From Ramlibacter rhizophilus (lineage in GTDB: Bacteria > Pseudomonadota > Gammaproteobacteria > Burkholderiales > Burkholderiaceae_C): a DNA stretch of 64,000 nt. Positions 37,960 through 48,865 of the stretch are shown here, piece by piece (the first letter of the stretch is position 1; each line of letters begins with the position of its first letter). Under the pieces are notes generated by a model. It did not search any database and had not been told where the DNA came from. It saw nothing but the letters and a program-made list of their open reading frames with translations. The position numbers were made by a program, and so were the translations under genes. Where the stretch lies: assembly GCF_004681965.1 (NCBI RefSeq), contig NZ_SMLL01000009.1, positions 62,001 to 126,000 of the forward strand, read 5' to 3'.

Positions 37960-39117
37960 TCACGCCTCGCGCATCAGGCACAACACCGTCAGGTCGTCGT
38001 GCGCGGCGCAGTCGCCGGCGTGGACCGACAAGGCGGTGCGCAGCGCGCCGGCGAGGTCCGACGCCGTGGCCGCGTCCAGCGCCAGCATGGCCAGCAGGCG
38101 GGCCTCGCCGAACTCGCCCTCGGCACCCCGGCACTCGGTGACGCCGTCCGTGAACATCAGAAGGCTTTCGCCCGGCGCAATGGCCACGGCCTCGACCGCC
38201 GGTCGCAGGCCGGGCATCAGGCCGCAGGCAGGCGCGCCCGGTGGCAGCCGCCGCAGCCCGCCGGCCGCGCCCCGCAGCACCGGCGCGTCGTGGCCCAGGT
38301 TGGCATAGGCCAGGGCGCCCGTGGCCGGCTCCAGCACCGCGACGAAGAGCGTGGCGAACATGTTGTCGCGGCCGTGCTCGCGCGCGATGTAGTCGTTGAC
38401 GAAGGCAAGCGACTGCGACAGGAGCGGCCCGGCCGGTGCGCCGGGCGGCGCGTTCGACAGCTGCGAGCGCACCAGCGTGCGGAACAGGGCCATGTAGAGC
38501 GCCGCGCCCACGCCCTTGTCGCACACGTCGGCGATCGCCAGGCCCAGGCGGCCATCGGCCAGCGGCACCACGTCGTAGAAGTCGCCGCCCACGTGCCGCG
38601 CGGGCTCGAAGTGCGCCGCCAGTGACCAGCCCGCGACCTGCGGGAGCGCCAGCGGCAGGAAGCCGCGCTGGATGCGCCGCGCGAGGGTCAGCTCGCGCTC
38701 CAGCGCATCGAGCACCGCCTGTCGCTGGTCGGCCAGGCGCTTCTTGGCCAGCGCCGCCTCGATGCGCGCCTGCAGCAGCACCGGGTTGAAGGGCTTGGTG
38801 ACATAGTCGTCGGCGCCCAGCTCCAGGCAGCGCACGACGCTGTCGATCTCGTCGATGGCCGACACCATGATGACCGGAATGTGGGCCAGCGCGCTGTCGG
38901 CCTTGATCTGCCGCAGGGTCTCATAGCCGTCCATCCGCGGCATGGTGATGTCCAGCAGCACCAGGTCCCAGGGCGCGGCGCGCAGCTGCGCCAGGGCATC
39001 CAGGCCGTCCTCGGCGGTGCCGCTCTCGTGGCCCAGGCGGCGCGCACGGCGCACCAGCAGTTCGCGGTTGACCTCGATGTCGTCCACCACGAGGAGGCGG
39101 GCGGGGGCGTGCTGCAT
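37960..39117 (-). CDS. Response regulator with PP2C-type phosphatase output (RsbU/SpoIIE-like)
   Basis: 385 residues from ATG 39117, which has an AAGGGCGG ribosome site; ATG 39150 would overlap the upstream gene. A receiver domain (1-125) has phospho-acceptor Asp56 in LVLLDITMPRMDG and a KPF lysine. A short coiled linker follows (DALERELTLARRIQRGFLP), then a SpoIIE-type PP2C domain with the metal motifs GGDFYDVV, IADVCDKGVGAALYMA and AHDDLTVLCL. The expected job is dephosphorylation of the operon's STAS protein when the receiver is phosphorylated, which would release the partner kinase. Last gene of the six-gene operon. Confidence 0.92.
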   Translation of the reverse strand: MQHAPARLLVVDDIEVNRELLVRRARRLGHESGTAEDGLDALAQLRAAPWDLVLLDITMPRMDGYETLRQIKADSALAHIPVIMVSAIDEIDSVVRCLELGADDYVTKPFNPVLLQARIEAALAKKRLADQRQAVLDALERELTLARRIQRGFLPLALPQVAGWSLAAHFEPARHVGGDFYDVVPLADGRLGLAIADVCDKGVGAALYMALFRTLVRSQLSNAPPGAPAGPLLSQSLAFVNDYIAREHGRDNMFATLFVAVLEPATGALAYANLGHDAPVLRGAAGGLRRLPPGAPACGLMPGLRPAVEAVAIAPGESLLMFTDGVTECRGAEGEFGEARLLAMLALDAATASDLAGALRTALSVHAGDCAAHDDLTVLCLMREA

Positions 39118-39136
39118 GCTCACGCCGCCCTTGGCG

Positions 39137-40021
39137 TCAGGCAGTGGCACCTGCCGCGTCCGGCGCTTCGGCGGCCAGCAGCTCGCGCAGGTAGGGCATC
39201 TGCTCCGCCGCCGCGCGCTCGCCCTCGTCGATGATGTAGGGCACCTTCTCGGTGTCGAAGAGGCGCACCCGCTGCTTGAACTCCGGGATGATCGCGATCA
39301 CCTCGGAATGGTGCGAGACGCTGTGGAACGAGAAACGCGACTTCAGCAGGTTGTTGGACATGATCGCGCTGAGCTGGAACGCGAAGCGGCCGGGGCTTCG
39401 GATGTGCTCCTGGTAGGGGCTCTCGAAGCCCACCGCGACGATCACGCGCGCGCCATGGCGGATGGCCACGCTGACCGGCAACGGGTCGGCCAGGCAGCCG
39501 TCGGCCAGCAGCTTGTCGCCCCAGCGCACGGGCGGGAAGGCGAAGGGCAGCGCCACGCTGGCGCGGATCGCCTTGGCCAGGCTGCCGCGGTTCAGGTCCA
39601 CCAGCTCGCCGTTGGAGAAGTCCGCGGCCACGATGTGCAGCGGGATGGGACTGTCCTCGATCTGGCGGTCGCCGAAGGCCTGCTGCAGGCGCTCGTTGAT
39701 CAGGCGGTCGTCGCGCAGCCCGAAGCGCTCGACGTCGAAGCCGAACAGGCGCGGCGCGATGGCCGCGAGCAGCGCGCGGGTGTTGCGCCGCGCGGTGAGT
39801 TCGGCGGTCCACAGGCGCGTGGTGGCTTCGCGGGCATTGTCCATGGAGTAGCCCAGCGCGATCAGCGCACCGAAGATGGCGCCCGCGCTGCAGCCGACCA
39901 CCCGCTCGATGCCGATGCCGCCCGCGGTCAAGGCCTTGACCACGCCGATGGCGGCGGCGCACTTGACGCTGCCCGAGCCGATGACGAGCGAGACGCGCGG
40001 GACCGGTGGGTTCTTCGTCAT
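39137..40021 (-). CDS. Patatin-like phospholipase
   Basis: A 294-residue patatin-domain lipid acyl hydrolase. The oxyanion region is IGSGSVKCAAAIG (about 14-26), the nucleophile elbow is GCSAGA with Ser45, and the dyad Asp is Asp174 in ADGCLADP, where the usual DGG reads DGC. Patatins cleave acyl chains from phospholipids or lysophospholipids. There is no signal peptide or transmembrane helix, so it probably acts on the inner leaflet. It sits between the STAS gene and the phosphatase gene, an unusual place for a lipase, and may be the output or the target of this signalling system. Confidence 0.9.
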   Translation of the reverse strand: MTKNPPVPRVSLVIGSGSVKCAAAIGVVKALTAGGIGIERVVGCSAGAIFGALIALGYSMDNAREATTRLWTAELTARRNTRALLAAIAPRLFGFDVERFGLRDDRLINERLQQAFGDRQIEDSPIPLHIVAADFSNGELVDLNRGSLAKAIRASVALPFAFPPVRWGDKLLADGCLADPLPVSVAIRHGARVIVAVGFESPYQEHIRSPGRFAFQLSAIMSNNLLKSRFSFHSVSHHSEVIAIIPEFKQRVRLFDTEKVPYIIDEGERAAAEQMPYLRELLAAEAPDAAGATA

Positions 40022-40037
40022 GACGACTTTCCTCCCT

Positions 40038-40382
40038 TCATGCGGCGACGCCGTAGCTGTCCACCGCCGCCGGCACGTCGTCGAAGACGCGGATGATGCT
40101 GGTGAAGCCAGCGAGCGACAGGACGCGCTGCACCTGCGGCTGCACGGCCGCCAGGCGCAGGTCGCCGCCGCGCTGGCGCGCGTCCTTGACCGCCGCCAGC
40201 AGCGAGCGCAGGCCCGCGCTGCTGGTGTAGCTCACCTGCGAGAAGTCGGCCACCAGCCGCACGCGCCCTTCGCGCAGCTTCGCTTCCAGGGATTCGGTGA
40301 GGCGGTCGGCCGTGAGGCTGTCGACACTCCCCTCGATGCCGACCACCGTGATGGGGCCCGACTCGGAATAACGGATGTCCAC
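40038..40382 (-). CDS. STAS-domain anti-sigma factor antagonist
   Basis: A 114-residue single STAS domain. The phosphorylatable serine is in SYTSSAGLRSLL (Ser54/Ser55), the position used in SpoIIAA/RsbV proteins. In partner switching the RsbW-type kinase phosphorylates this Ser and the PP2C enzyme reverses it; only the unphosphorylated form binds the kinase. All three components are encoded in this operon. No sigma factor gene is present in the window, so the final target may be something other than a sigma factor. Confidence 0.92.
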   Translation of the reverse strand: MDIRYSESGPITVVGIEGSVDSLTADRLTESLEAKLREGRVRLVADFSQVSYTSSAGLRSLLAAVKDARQRGGDLRLAAVQPQVQRVLSLAGFTSIIRVFDDVPAAVDSYGVAA

Positions 40383-40401
40383 TGCAGTTCCTTCTTGTTG
40401 G

Positions 40402-40872
40402 CTATTCGGGGGCCTCGTGAAGCCACTTCACGAGTTCGAGGCAGTTGCGGCCCGCGCGATCCCGCGTGTGCCGCTGGCGATCGGTGAGGCTGCGAATGAG
40501 GTGGATGCCCAGCCCGCCGATGGGTCGCTCCTCGGCCGGCAGGTCCAGTGCCGGCGCGCAGGCGCCGAGCGGATCGAAGGGGCGGCCGTGGTCGCACACC
40601 ACCAGGCGCAGCGCAGGCACGCCCTCCAGCATGTCGCGGTGCAGCGCGACACTCAGGTCCCCGGGCCGCGGGGCCTGCGAATACGCATGGCGGATCACGT
40701 TGGCGCAGGCTTCCTCGGCCACCAGGCGCATGTCGTGGCGCACCGAGGCGGGCGCCTCCACCCGGCCCAGCGCCGCATCGACGCCCGCCATCAGGCGTTC
40801 CATGGCCTGCATGCAGGCGGGCACGCGCAGCTTCAGCAGGCAGGCGCTGGCTTCGGCAGTGCGCGCCTTCAT
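40402..40872 (-). CDS. RsbW-like serine kinase (anti-sigma type HATPase)
   Basis: A 156-residue GHKL ATPase of the HATPase_c_2 class. The N-box is LVAEEACANVIRHAY (about 50-64), the ATP-lid/G1 region is VCDHGRPFDP, and G2 is GGLGIHLIRSLTD. These match the SpoIIAB/RsbW kinases that phosphorylate STAS partners. Its ATG overlaps the upstream receiver gene's stop (ATGA), and the STAS gene follows after 19 bp. It has a Cys-containing N-terminus (ASACLLKLRVPACMQAM), otherwise normal length. Confidence 0.9.
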   Translation of the reverse strand: MKARTAEASACLLKLRVPACMQAMERLMAGVDAALGRVEAPASVRHDMRLVAEEACANVIRHAYSQAPRPGDLSVALHRDMLEGVPALRLVVCDHGRPFDPLGACAPALDLPAEERPIGGLGIHLIRSLTDRQRHTRDRAGRNCLELVKWLHEAPE

Positions 40873-41245
40873 GCCCCCTCTCCGGCCGGCAGCAGGGCCT
40901 GCATCTTGCGCAGCAGCCGGTCGAGATCGACGGGCTTGGTGTCGAAGTCGTCGCAGCCGGCCTCCAGTGCGCGCTCGCGGTCGCCCGCCATGGCGTGGGC
41001 GGTGAGCGCGATGACGGGGATGGCCCGCGTGGTCGGCGAGACCTTCAGGCGCCGCGTGGCCTCCCAGCCGTCCATGTCGGGCAGGCTCATGTCCATGAGC
41101 ACCAGCTCGGGCCGCTCCTGCGCGACGCGTTCCAGCGCCTCCAGCCCGTTGACGGCGATGCTGACCTGGAAGCCGCGGCGCTCCAGCCGGCGCGAAAGCA
41201 TGTCGCGATTGAGTTCGTTGTCTTCGACAAGGAGGATGCGCGGCA

Positions 41246-41246
<1 letters not shown>
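40869..41246 (-). CDS. Single-domain response regulator
   Basis: A 125-residue receiver-only protein (CheY/DivK type). The acidic pocket is in VEDNELNRD, the phospho-acceptor is Asp52 in LVLMDMSLPDMDGWE, and the switch residues are in IALTAHAMAGD and TKPVD. It has no output domain. It is coupled on both sides: its ATG overlaps the kinase stop by one base (TGATG) and its stop overlaps the RsbW-like gene (ATGA). It is the probable phosphorylation target of the adjacent tandem-core kinase. Confidence 0.92.
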
Positions 41247-43834
<2,588 letters not shown>

Positions 43835-43953
43835 GCGCGCTCCTCCGGTGGGAAGGTCGGGGTCGCGCCAGTGTAGGACCGGCGCAAGGCCGGCGGTAGC
43901 GAGCGAAAGCGCGCTGCCGGCGCGCCGGGAGCGGACTTAAGTGCGCAGCAGGC

Positions 43954-45459
43954 TCATTCCTCCAGGCCCAGCTCCTGGATCTTGCGGGTGATGGTGTTGC
44001 GGCCGATGCCCAGCTTCTGCGCGGCCTCGATGCGGCGCCCGCGCGTGTTGTGCAGCGCAGTGAGGATGAGGCGCGACTCGAAGCGGCGGGTGAGCTGGTC
44101 CCACACGTCGTGGTGGCCGCTGGTGAGCAGGGCCAGGGCTTCCGCCTCCAGGCCCGCTTCCCAGGCGGTGGACGCGGCCACGGGCGCGGGAGCGGAAGCG
44201 CCAGGACCGGCGGCCGCCGGCACGGCGGTCGCGAGCGGCTCTGCCAGGGAAGCGTCCACGGCCTGGGCGGCGGCCGGCGCGGCCTCCGCGAGCACGACCT
44301 CCGGCGGCAGGTCCTTGGGCTCGATGAGCTGGGCCGGCGCCATGACGGTGAGCCAGTGGCAGATGTTCTCGAGCTGGCGCACGTTGCCCGGGAAGGCGAA
44401 GTTCGACAGGCGGGCCAGCGCGGCGTCGGAGATGCGCTTGGGCTCCACGCCGAGCTGCTTGGCCGACTGCTGCAGGAAGTGCCGCGCCAGCATGGGAATG
44501 TCCTCGCGCCGCTCGCGCAATGCCGGCAGGCGCAGGCGGATCACGTTCAGGCGGTGGAACAGGTCTTCGCGGAACCCGCCGTCCTTGACCCGCACCTCCA
44601 GGTCCTGGTGGGTGGCCGCGATCACGCGCACATTGGCCTTGACCGCGTTGTGGCCGCCCACGCGGTAGAAGTGGCCGTCGGACAGCACGCGCAAGAGGCG
44701 CGTCTGCAGGTCGAAGGGCATGTCGCCGATCTCGTCCAGGAACAGCGTGCCGCCCTCGGCCTGCTCGAAGCGGCCGCGCCGCATGGTCTGGGCGCCGGTG
44801 AAGGCGCCGCGCTCGTGGCCGAACAGCTCCGACTCCAGCAGGTCCTTGGGGATGGCGGCGGTGTTGATCGCGACGAAGGGGCCGCTCGCCCGCGGCGAAT
44901 GGCGATGCAGCGCGCGCGCGACCAGTTCCTTGCCCGAGCCGGACTCGCCGGTGATCAGCACCGTCACGTTGCTTTGCGACAGCCGGCCGATGGCGCGGAA
45001 GACGTCCTGCATGGCCGGCGCCTGCCCGAGCATTTCAGGGGCGGCGTTCATGCGCTCCTCGGCCACCTGCTCGCGCTGGCTTTCCTCCACCGCACGCCGG
45101 ATCAGCTCGATGGCCTTGGGCAGGTCGAAGGGCTTGGGCAGGTACTCGAAGGCGCCGCCCTGGAACGCCGAGACGGCGCTGTCCAGGTCGGAGAAGGCGG
45201 TCATGATGATGACGGGCAGCCCCGGGTGCTTCTCCTTCACCTTCCCGAGCAGGTCCAGGCCCGAGCCACCCGGCATGCGGATGTCACTCACCAGCACCTG
45301 CGGGCCGGCGCTGGCCTCGTCGTCGTCCTCGTGCTCCAGGGCATGGAGGACTTCGCGGGCGCTGGTGAAACTACGGGTGGGCAGCTCCTCGCGGGCCAGG
45401 GCTTTTTCCAGCACGAAGCGGATGGATTGGTCATCGTCAACGATCCAGATCGGCTTCAT
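43954..45459 (-). CDS. ntrC: Nitrogen regulation response regulator NtrC
   Basis: 501 residues: a receiver (1-120) with phospho-acceptor Asp59 in LVSDIRMPGG, a sigma-54 AAA+ domain (about 145-385) with Walker A GESGSGKE (171-178) and the sigma-54 contact loop GAFTGA (218-223), and a C-terminal Fis-type helix-turn-helix (RIEAAQKLGIGRNTITRKI). An Ala/Pro-rich linker of about 60 residues separates ATPase and DNA-binding parts. It activates sigma-54 promoters under nitrogen limitation, most obviously the one seen upstream of glnA here. It follows ntrB by 27 bp. Confidence 0.96.
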   Translation of the reverse strand: MKPIWIVDDDQSIRFVLEKALAREELPTRSFTSAREVLHALEHEDDDEASAGPQVLVSDIRMPGGSGLDLLGKVKEKHPGLPVIIMTAFSDLDSAVSAFQGGAFEYLPKPFDLPKAIELIRRAVEESQREQVAEERMNAAPEMLGQAPAMQDVFRAIGRLSQSNVTVLITGESGSGKELVARALHRHSPRASGPFVAINTAAIPKDLLESELFGHERGAFTGAQTMRRGRFEQAEGGTLFLDEIGDMPFDLQTRLLRVLSDGHFYRVGGHNAVKANVRVIAATHQDLEVRVKDGGFREDLFHRLNVIRLRLPALRERREDIPMLARHFLQQSAKQLGVEPKRISDAALARLSNFAFPGNVRQLENICHWLTVMAPAQLIEPKDLPPEVVLAEAAPAAAQAVDASLAEPLATAVPAAAGPGASAPAPVAASTAWEAGLEAEALALLTSGHHDVWDQLTRRFESRLILTALHNTRGRRIEAAQKLGIGRNTITRKIQELGLEE

Positions 45460-45486
45460 GCGTGCGCGTCCCTCAGGTCATTCGGT

Positions 45487-46572
45487 TCATGGCAACGGAA
45501 TCAGGATCTTGAAATCCGTTCGGCCCGGCACGCTGTCGCACTCGATCAGGCCATGGTGCTGCTGCACGAAGGTCTGCGCGAGCGTCAGTCCCAGGCCGGA
45601 GCCGCCGTCCCTGCCCGATACCAGCGGGTAGAAGATGCGGTCCTTGATGGCCGGGGGAACGCCGGGTCCGTTGTCGATGACATGCAATTCCAGTGCCAGT
45701 CGATAGCGCTGCTTGCCGAAGGTGACCTGGCGCGCGATCCGCGTCCGGAACACGAGCTCGGCGTCGCCCTCGGCCATTCGATCGGCCAGCGCCTGGCAGG
45801 CGTTGTGCGCGATGTTCAGCACGGCCTGGATCAGTTGCTCGCGATCGCCGCGGAACTCGGGCAGCGAGGTGTCGTACTCGCGCCGCACCTTCAGCCCGCG
45901 CGGAAACTCGGCCAGGATGAGCGAGCGCACGCGCTCGCAGACCTCGTGGATGTTCACGTCGCCCACCACGTGCGGCCGGCGGTGCGGCGCGAGCAGCCGG
46001 TCGACCAGCGTCTGCAGGCGGTCGGCCTCGTGGATGATGACCTGGGTGTACTCCTTGAGCTCGCGCGACTCGATCTCCATCTCCAGCAGCTGCGCGGCGC
46101 CGCGGATCCCGCCCAGCGGGTTCTTGATCTCGTGGGCGAGGTTGCGAATGAGCTCCTTGTTCGCCTGCGCCTGGTCGATGAGGCGCTCCTCGCGCTCCTG
46201 GCGGGCGTGCTGCTCCAGGGGCAGCATCTCGACCACGACCTCGCCCGGCCGCTCGGTCTGCACCACCACCACGTGCACGGGCAGGGGCTCGCCGGCGTGG
46301 CGCTGCAGGGCCGCGTCGTAGCGCAGCACGGCGAACTCGTTGTCGCGCGCGCCCTGCAAGGCCGTGAGCAGCTGCTGCGGCTCCGTGAAGGCCTGTGCGA
46401 ACGCGGTGCCGGCGATGCTGCGCCGGGACATGCCCAGGGCGTCCTCGAGCGCGGCGTTGGCAAAGCGCACGGTGCCGTCGGTGCCCACCACGGCCACGAG
46501 CGTGGCGAGCAGGTCGAAGGACTGGAAGTTCGCGCCCTCGAAGGGGGCCGGCGGGGCGGCGGGCTTCTTCAC
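45487..46572 (-). CDS. ntrB: Nitrogen regulation sensor kinase NtrB
   Basis: A 361-residue soluble kinase: a PAS domain (about 15-125), the HisKA motif with His147 in NLAHEIKNPLGGIRGAAQLL, and a GHKL ATPase with NIAHNACQALADRM, DNGPGV and GSGLGLTLAQTFV. The HEIKNPLGGIRGAAQLL sequence is diagnostic of NtrB/GlnL. It phosphorylates or dephosphorylates NtrC depending on PII protein signals. It is followed by ntrC and preceded by the DUF4124 gene, and all are downstream of glnA, as in the common glnA-ntrBC arrangement. Confidence 0.95.
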   Translation of the reverse strand: MKKPAAPPAPFEGANFQSFDLLATLVAVVGTDGTVRFANAALEDALGMSRRSIAGTAFAQAFTEPQQLLTALQGARDNEFAVLRYDAALQRHAGEPLPVHVVVVQTERPGEVVVEMLPLEQHARQEREERLIDQAQANKELIRNLAHEIKNPLGGIRGAAQLLEMEIESRELKEYTQVIIHEADRLQTLVDRLLAPHRRPHVVGDVNIHEVCERVRSLILAEFPRGLKVRREYDTSLPEFRGDREQLIQAVLNIAHNACQALADRMAEGDAELVFRTRIARQVTFGKQRYRLALELHVIDNGPGVPPAIKDRIFYPLVSGRDGGSGLGLTLAQTFVQQHHGLIECDSVPGRTDFKILIPLP

Positions 46573-46594
46573 GGCAAGCGGCCCTGCCGCCTCG

Positions 46595-47125
46595 TCAGCG
46601 CGCCGCCGTCAGGCGCGACAGCTCGCGGCGGATGCCGGCGATGTCGGCCTCGTTGCGGGCGATCGCCGCCTTGAGCTCGGCCACGCGGTCCAGGTACTTC
46701 TGGTAGTTGCGCGTCTCGGGGCCGAGCTTTTCCGGCTCCCCGTTGTTGTATTCCTTGAGCAGTTCCGCCTGCCGGGCTTCGGCCTTCTTCAGCTCGCCTT
46801 CCAGGATGGCCCGGGCGTCGGCGTCGCGGGCACGCTGCTCGCTGCTGTCGATCCGCTGGCCTGCCTGGGCGCTGCCGCTCGCTGCGGCCGCCGGCGTGGC
46901 CGCCGGGGCGCTCGCCGCGCGGGGCGGCGGCGTGAGCACGCGGGTGCCCTGGATCACGGTGAAGTTGCCGCCGTCCATGGGCTTGCAGCCCTTGGCCTGG
47001 GCCTCGGCGGCGTCGTTGGTGTAGGTGTTGCCGCAGCGGAAGACGCGGGTGGGCGCCTGGGTCGCCTGGGCCTGGGCGCCGGCGGCGGCCAGCGCGGCGA
47101 ATACGAGGGCCAGTGCATGCTTCAT
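46595..47125 (-). CDS. DUF4124-type secreted protein
   Basis: A 176-residue protein with a signal peptide (HALALVFAALAAAGAQAQ) and a short DUF4124-like module (TRVFRCGNTYTNDAAEAQAKG; two Cys, as in this periplasmic family). An Ala/Pro-rich linker leads to a C-terminal coiled coil (about 105-170) rich in Glu, Lys, Arg and Ala (ELKKAEARQAELLKEYNN). Function unknown. It lies between glnA and ntrB, 22 bp before ntrB. A terminator hairpin at 47212-47237 separates it from glnA, so it and ntrBC depend on read-through or their own promoter. Confidence 0.8.
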   Translation of the reverse strand: MKHALALVFAALAAAGAQAQATQAPTRVFRCGNTYTNDAAEAQAKGCKPMDGGNFTVIQGTRVLTPPPRAASAPAATPAAAASGSAQAGQRIDSSEQRARDADARAILEGELKKAEARQAELLKEYNNGEPEKLGPETRNYQKYLDRVAELKAAIARNEADIAGIRRELSRLTAAR

Positions 47126-47211
47126 GGGATGTCCGTGATGGCGCAGTCTCATGGGGCCGGAGTATGGCGGAACTCTGCAAATGGACCGTGAAGCCCTGAA
47201 TGCGAAAGTGA

Positions 47212-47237
47212 AAAAGGGCAGCCTCGGCCGCCCTTTT
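47212..47237 (-). terminator. Intrinsic terminator after glnA
   Basis: An A-rich/T-rich hairpin: AAAAGGGC pairs with GCCCTTTT around a short GC-rich centre. On the minus strand it ends in CCCTTTTT, the form expected for termination of the glnA transcript about 50 bp after its stop. The symmetric A and T runs could let it work in both directions. Partial read-through would supply ntrBC. Confidence 0.75.
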
Positions 47238-47286
47238 GTCACAGCTGCGATTGCTGCCGCCGATACGCAACCGGCGGCATGCCGCA

Positions 47287-48705
47287 TCACAGGCTGTAGT
47301 ACATGTCGAACTCGATGGGGTGCGTGGTCATGCGGAAGCGCGTGACTTCGGCCATCTTGAGTTCGATGTAGGCGTCGATCATGGTGTCGGTGAAGACACC
47401 GCCCTTGGTCAGGAAGGCGCGGTCCTTGTCCAGGTAGTCCAGCGCCTGGTCCAGGCTGTGGCAGACGGTGGGGATCTTCGCGTCTTCTTCCGGCGGCAGG
47501 TGGTACAGGTCCTTGGTGGCGGCCTCGCCCGGGTGGATCTTGTTCTCCACGCCGTCCAGGCCGGCCATCAGCAGCGCGGCGAAACCCAGGTAGGGGTTCA
47601 TCAGGGGATCGGGGAAGCGCGCCTCGATGCGGCGGCCCTTGGGGTTCGCCACGAAGGGGATGCGGATCGACGCCGAGCGGTTGCGGGCCGAGTAGGCCAG
47701 CTTCACCGGCGCCTCGAAGCCGGGCACCAGGCGCTTGTAGCTGTTGGTGCCGGGGTTGGTGATGGCGTTGAGCGCGCGGGCGTGCTTGATGATGCCGCCG
47801 ATGTAGTACAGCGCGAACTCCGACAGGCCCGCATAGCCGTCGCCGGCGAACAGGTTCTTGCCGTCCTTCCAGACCGACTGGTGCACGTGCATGCCCGAGC
47901 CGTTGTCGCCAACGATGGGCTTGGGCATGAAGGTGGCGGTCTTGCCGTAGGCATTGGCCACGTTCTGGATCACGTACTTCTGCAGGATGGTCCAGTCGGC
48001 GCGGCGCACCAGCGTGTTGAAGCGCGTGCCGATCTCGTTCTGGCCGGCGCCCGCCACTTCGTGGTGGAACACCTCGACCGGAATGCCCAGGGATTCGAGG
48101 ATCAGGGACATCTCGGCGCGCATGTCCTGCGTGCTGTCCACTGGGGGCACGGGAAAGTAGCCGCCCTTGACCGTGGGACGGTGGCCCTTGTTGCCGCCTT
48201 CGATCTTCTTGCCGGTGTTCCAGGCGGCTTCGTACTCGTCGATGTGGACGAAGGAACCGGACATGTCGGCGCCCCAGCGGACGTCGTCGAAGATGAAGAA
48301 CTCGGGCTCCGGACCGAAGAAGGCGGTGTCGCCCAGGCCGGAAGCCTTCAGGTAGGCCTCGGCGCGCTTGGCGATGGAACGCGGGTCGCGGTCGTAGGCC
48401 TTGCCGTCGCCCGGCTCCAGCACGTCGCAGGACAGGAACAGCGTGGTTTCTTCGAAGAAGGGGTCGATGTTCGCGGTGTCCGGGTCGGGCATCAGCAGCA
48501 TGTCCGAGGCCTCGATGCCCTTCCAGCCGGCGATGGACGAGCCGTCGAAGGCATGGCCCGAGCTGAACTTGTCCTCGTCGAAATGCGAAACGGGGACCGT
48601 GACGTGCTGCTCCTTGCCACGGGTGTCGGTGAAGCGGAAGTCGACGAACTTGACTTCGTTGTCCTTCACCATCTTCATCACGTCGGCGACGGTCTTGGCT
48701 GCCAT
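47287..48705 (-). CDS. glnA: Glutamine synthetase, type I
   Basis: A 472-residue GS I making glutamine from glutamate, ammonia and ATP. Visible signatures are the N-terminal [18 protein letters not shown], the Asp50-region FDGSSIAGW, the metal site [11 protein letters not shown], the ATP-site [16 protein letters not shown], and the adenylylation loop with Tyr401 in [10 protein letters not shown]. Activity is therefore probably controlled by GlnE adenylylation. The promoter region upstream has a sigma-54 core and two NtrC-like sites, and an intrinsic terminator follows. The length is standard. Confidence 0.98.
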   Translation of the reverse strand: MAAKTVADVMKMVKDNEVKFVDFRFTDTRGKEQHVTVPVSHFDEDKFSSGHAFDGSSIAGWKGIEASDMLLMPDPDTANIDPFFEETTLFLSCDVLEPGDGKAYDRDPRSIAKRAEAYLKASGLGDTAFFGPEPEFFIFDDVRWGADMSGSFVHIDEYEAAWNTGKKIEGGNKGHRPTVKGGYFPVPPVDSTQDMRAEMSLILESLGIPVEVFHHEVAGAGQNEIGTRFNTLVRRADWTILQKYVIQNVANAYGKTATFMPKPIVGDNGSGMHVHQSVWKDGKNLFAGDGYAGLSEFALYYIGGIIKHARALNAITNPGTNSYKRLVPGFEAPVKLAYSARNRSASIRIPFVANPKGRRIEARFPDPLMNPYLGFAALLMAGLDGVENKIHPGEAATKDLYHLPPEEDAKIPTVCHSLDQALDYLDKDRAFLTKGGVFTDTMIDAYIELKMAEVTRFRMTTHPIEFDMYYSL

Positions 48706-48758
48706 CAGTTTCTCCTGGTCGATGGTTGGTTGTTGATCGAGTGAACGGGGGGATCGGA

Positions 48759-48774
48759 TGCAGGTTTTGTGCCA
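48759..48774 (-). promoter_or_regulatory. Sigma-54 promoter of glnA
   Basis: On the minus strand TGGCACAAAACCTGCA matches the -24/-12 consensus TGGCAC-N5-TTGCA with a single change at the -12 element. The GG and GC dinucleotides have the required spacing. Transcription would start near 48747, leaving a leader of roughly 42 nt before the glnA ATG at 48705. Confidence 0.85.
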
Positions 48775-48816
48775 CCTGCTGGTGCATGGCGATCCCGGCC
48801 TGGCTCGGCCGGGGAC

Positions 48817-48833
48817 TGCACCGTTTCAGTGCA
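48817..48833. promoter_or_regulatory. NtrC-binding site 1 upstream of glnA
   Basis: TGCACCGTTTCAGTGCA is a 17-bp dyad (TGCAC-N7-GTGCA) that fits the NtrC consensus. It is centred about 78 bp upstream of the predicted start. It lies between the sigma-54 promoter and a second similar dyad, as expected for cooperative NtrC binding. Confidence 0.85.
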
Positions 48834-48835
48834 GA

Positions 48836-48852
48836 CGCACCTCTAAGGTGCG
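48836..48852. promoter_or_regulatory. NtrC-binding site 2 upstream of glnA
   Basis: CGCACCTCTAAGGTGCG is a second 17-bp dyad (GCACC-N5-GGTGC core) whose centre is 19 bp, about two helical turns, from that of site 1. It has the NtrC half-site GCAC/GTGC but C/G instead of T/A at its outermost bases, so it is probably a weaker or related site. It ends 14 bp from the stop of the upstream gene. Confidence 0.7.
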
Positions 48853-48865
48853 ATTGTGGTCGGTA

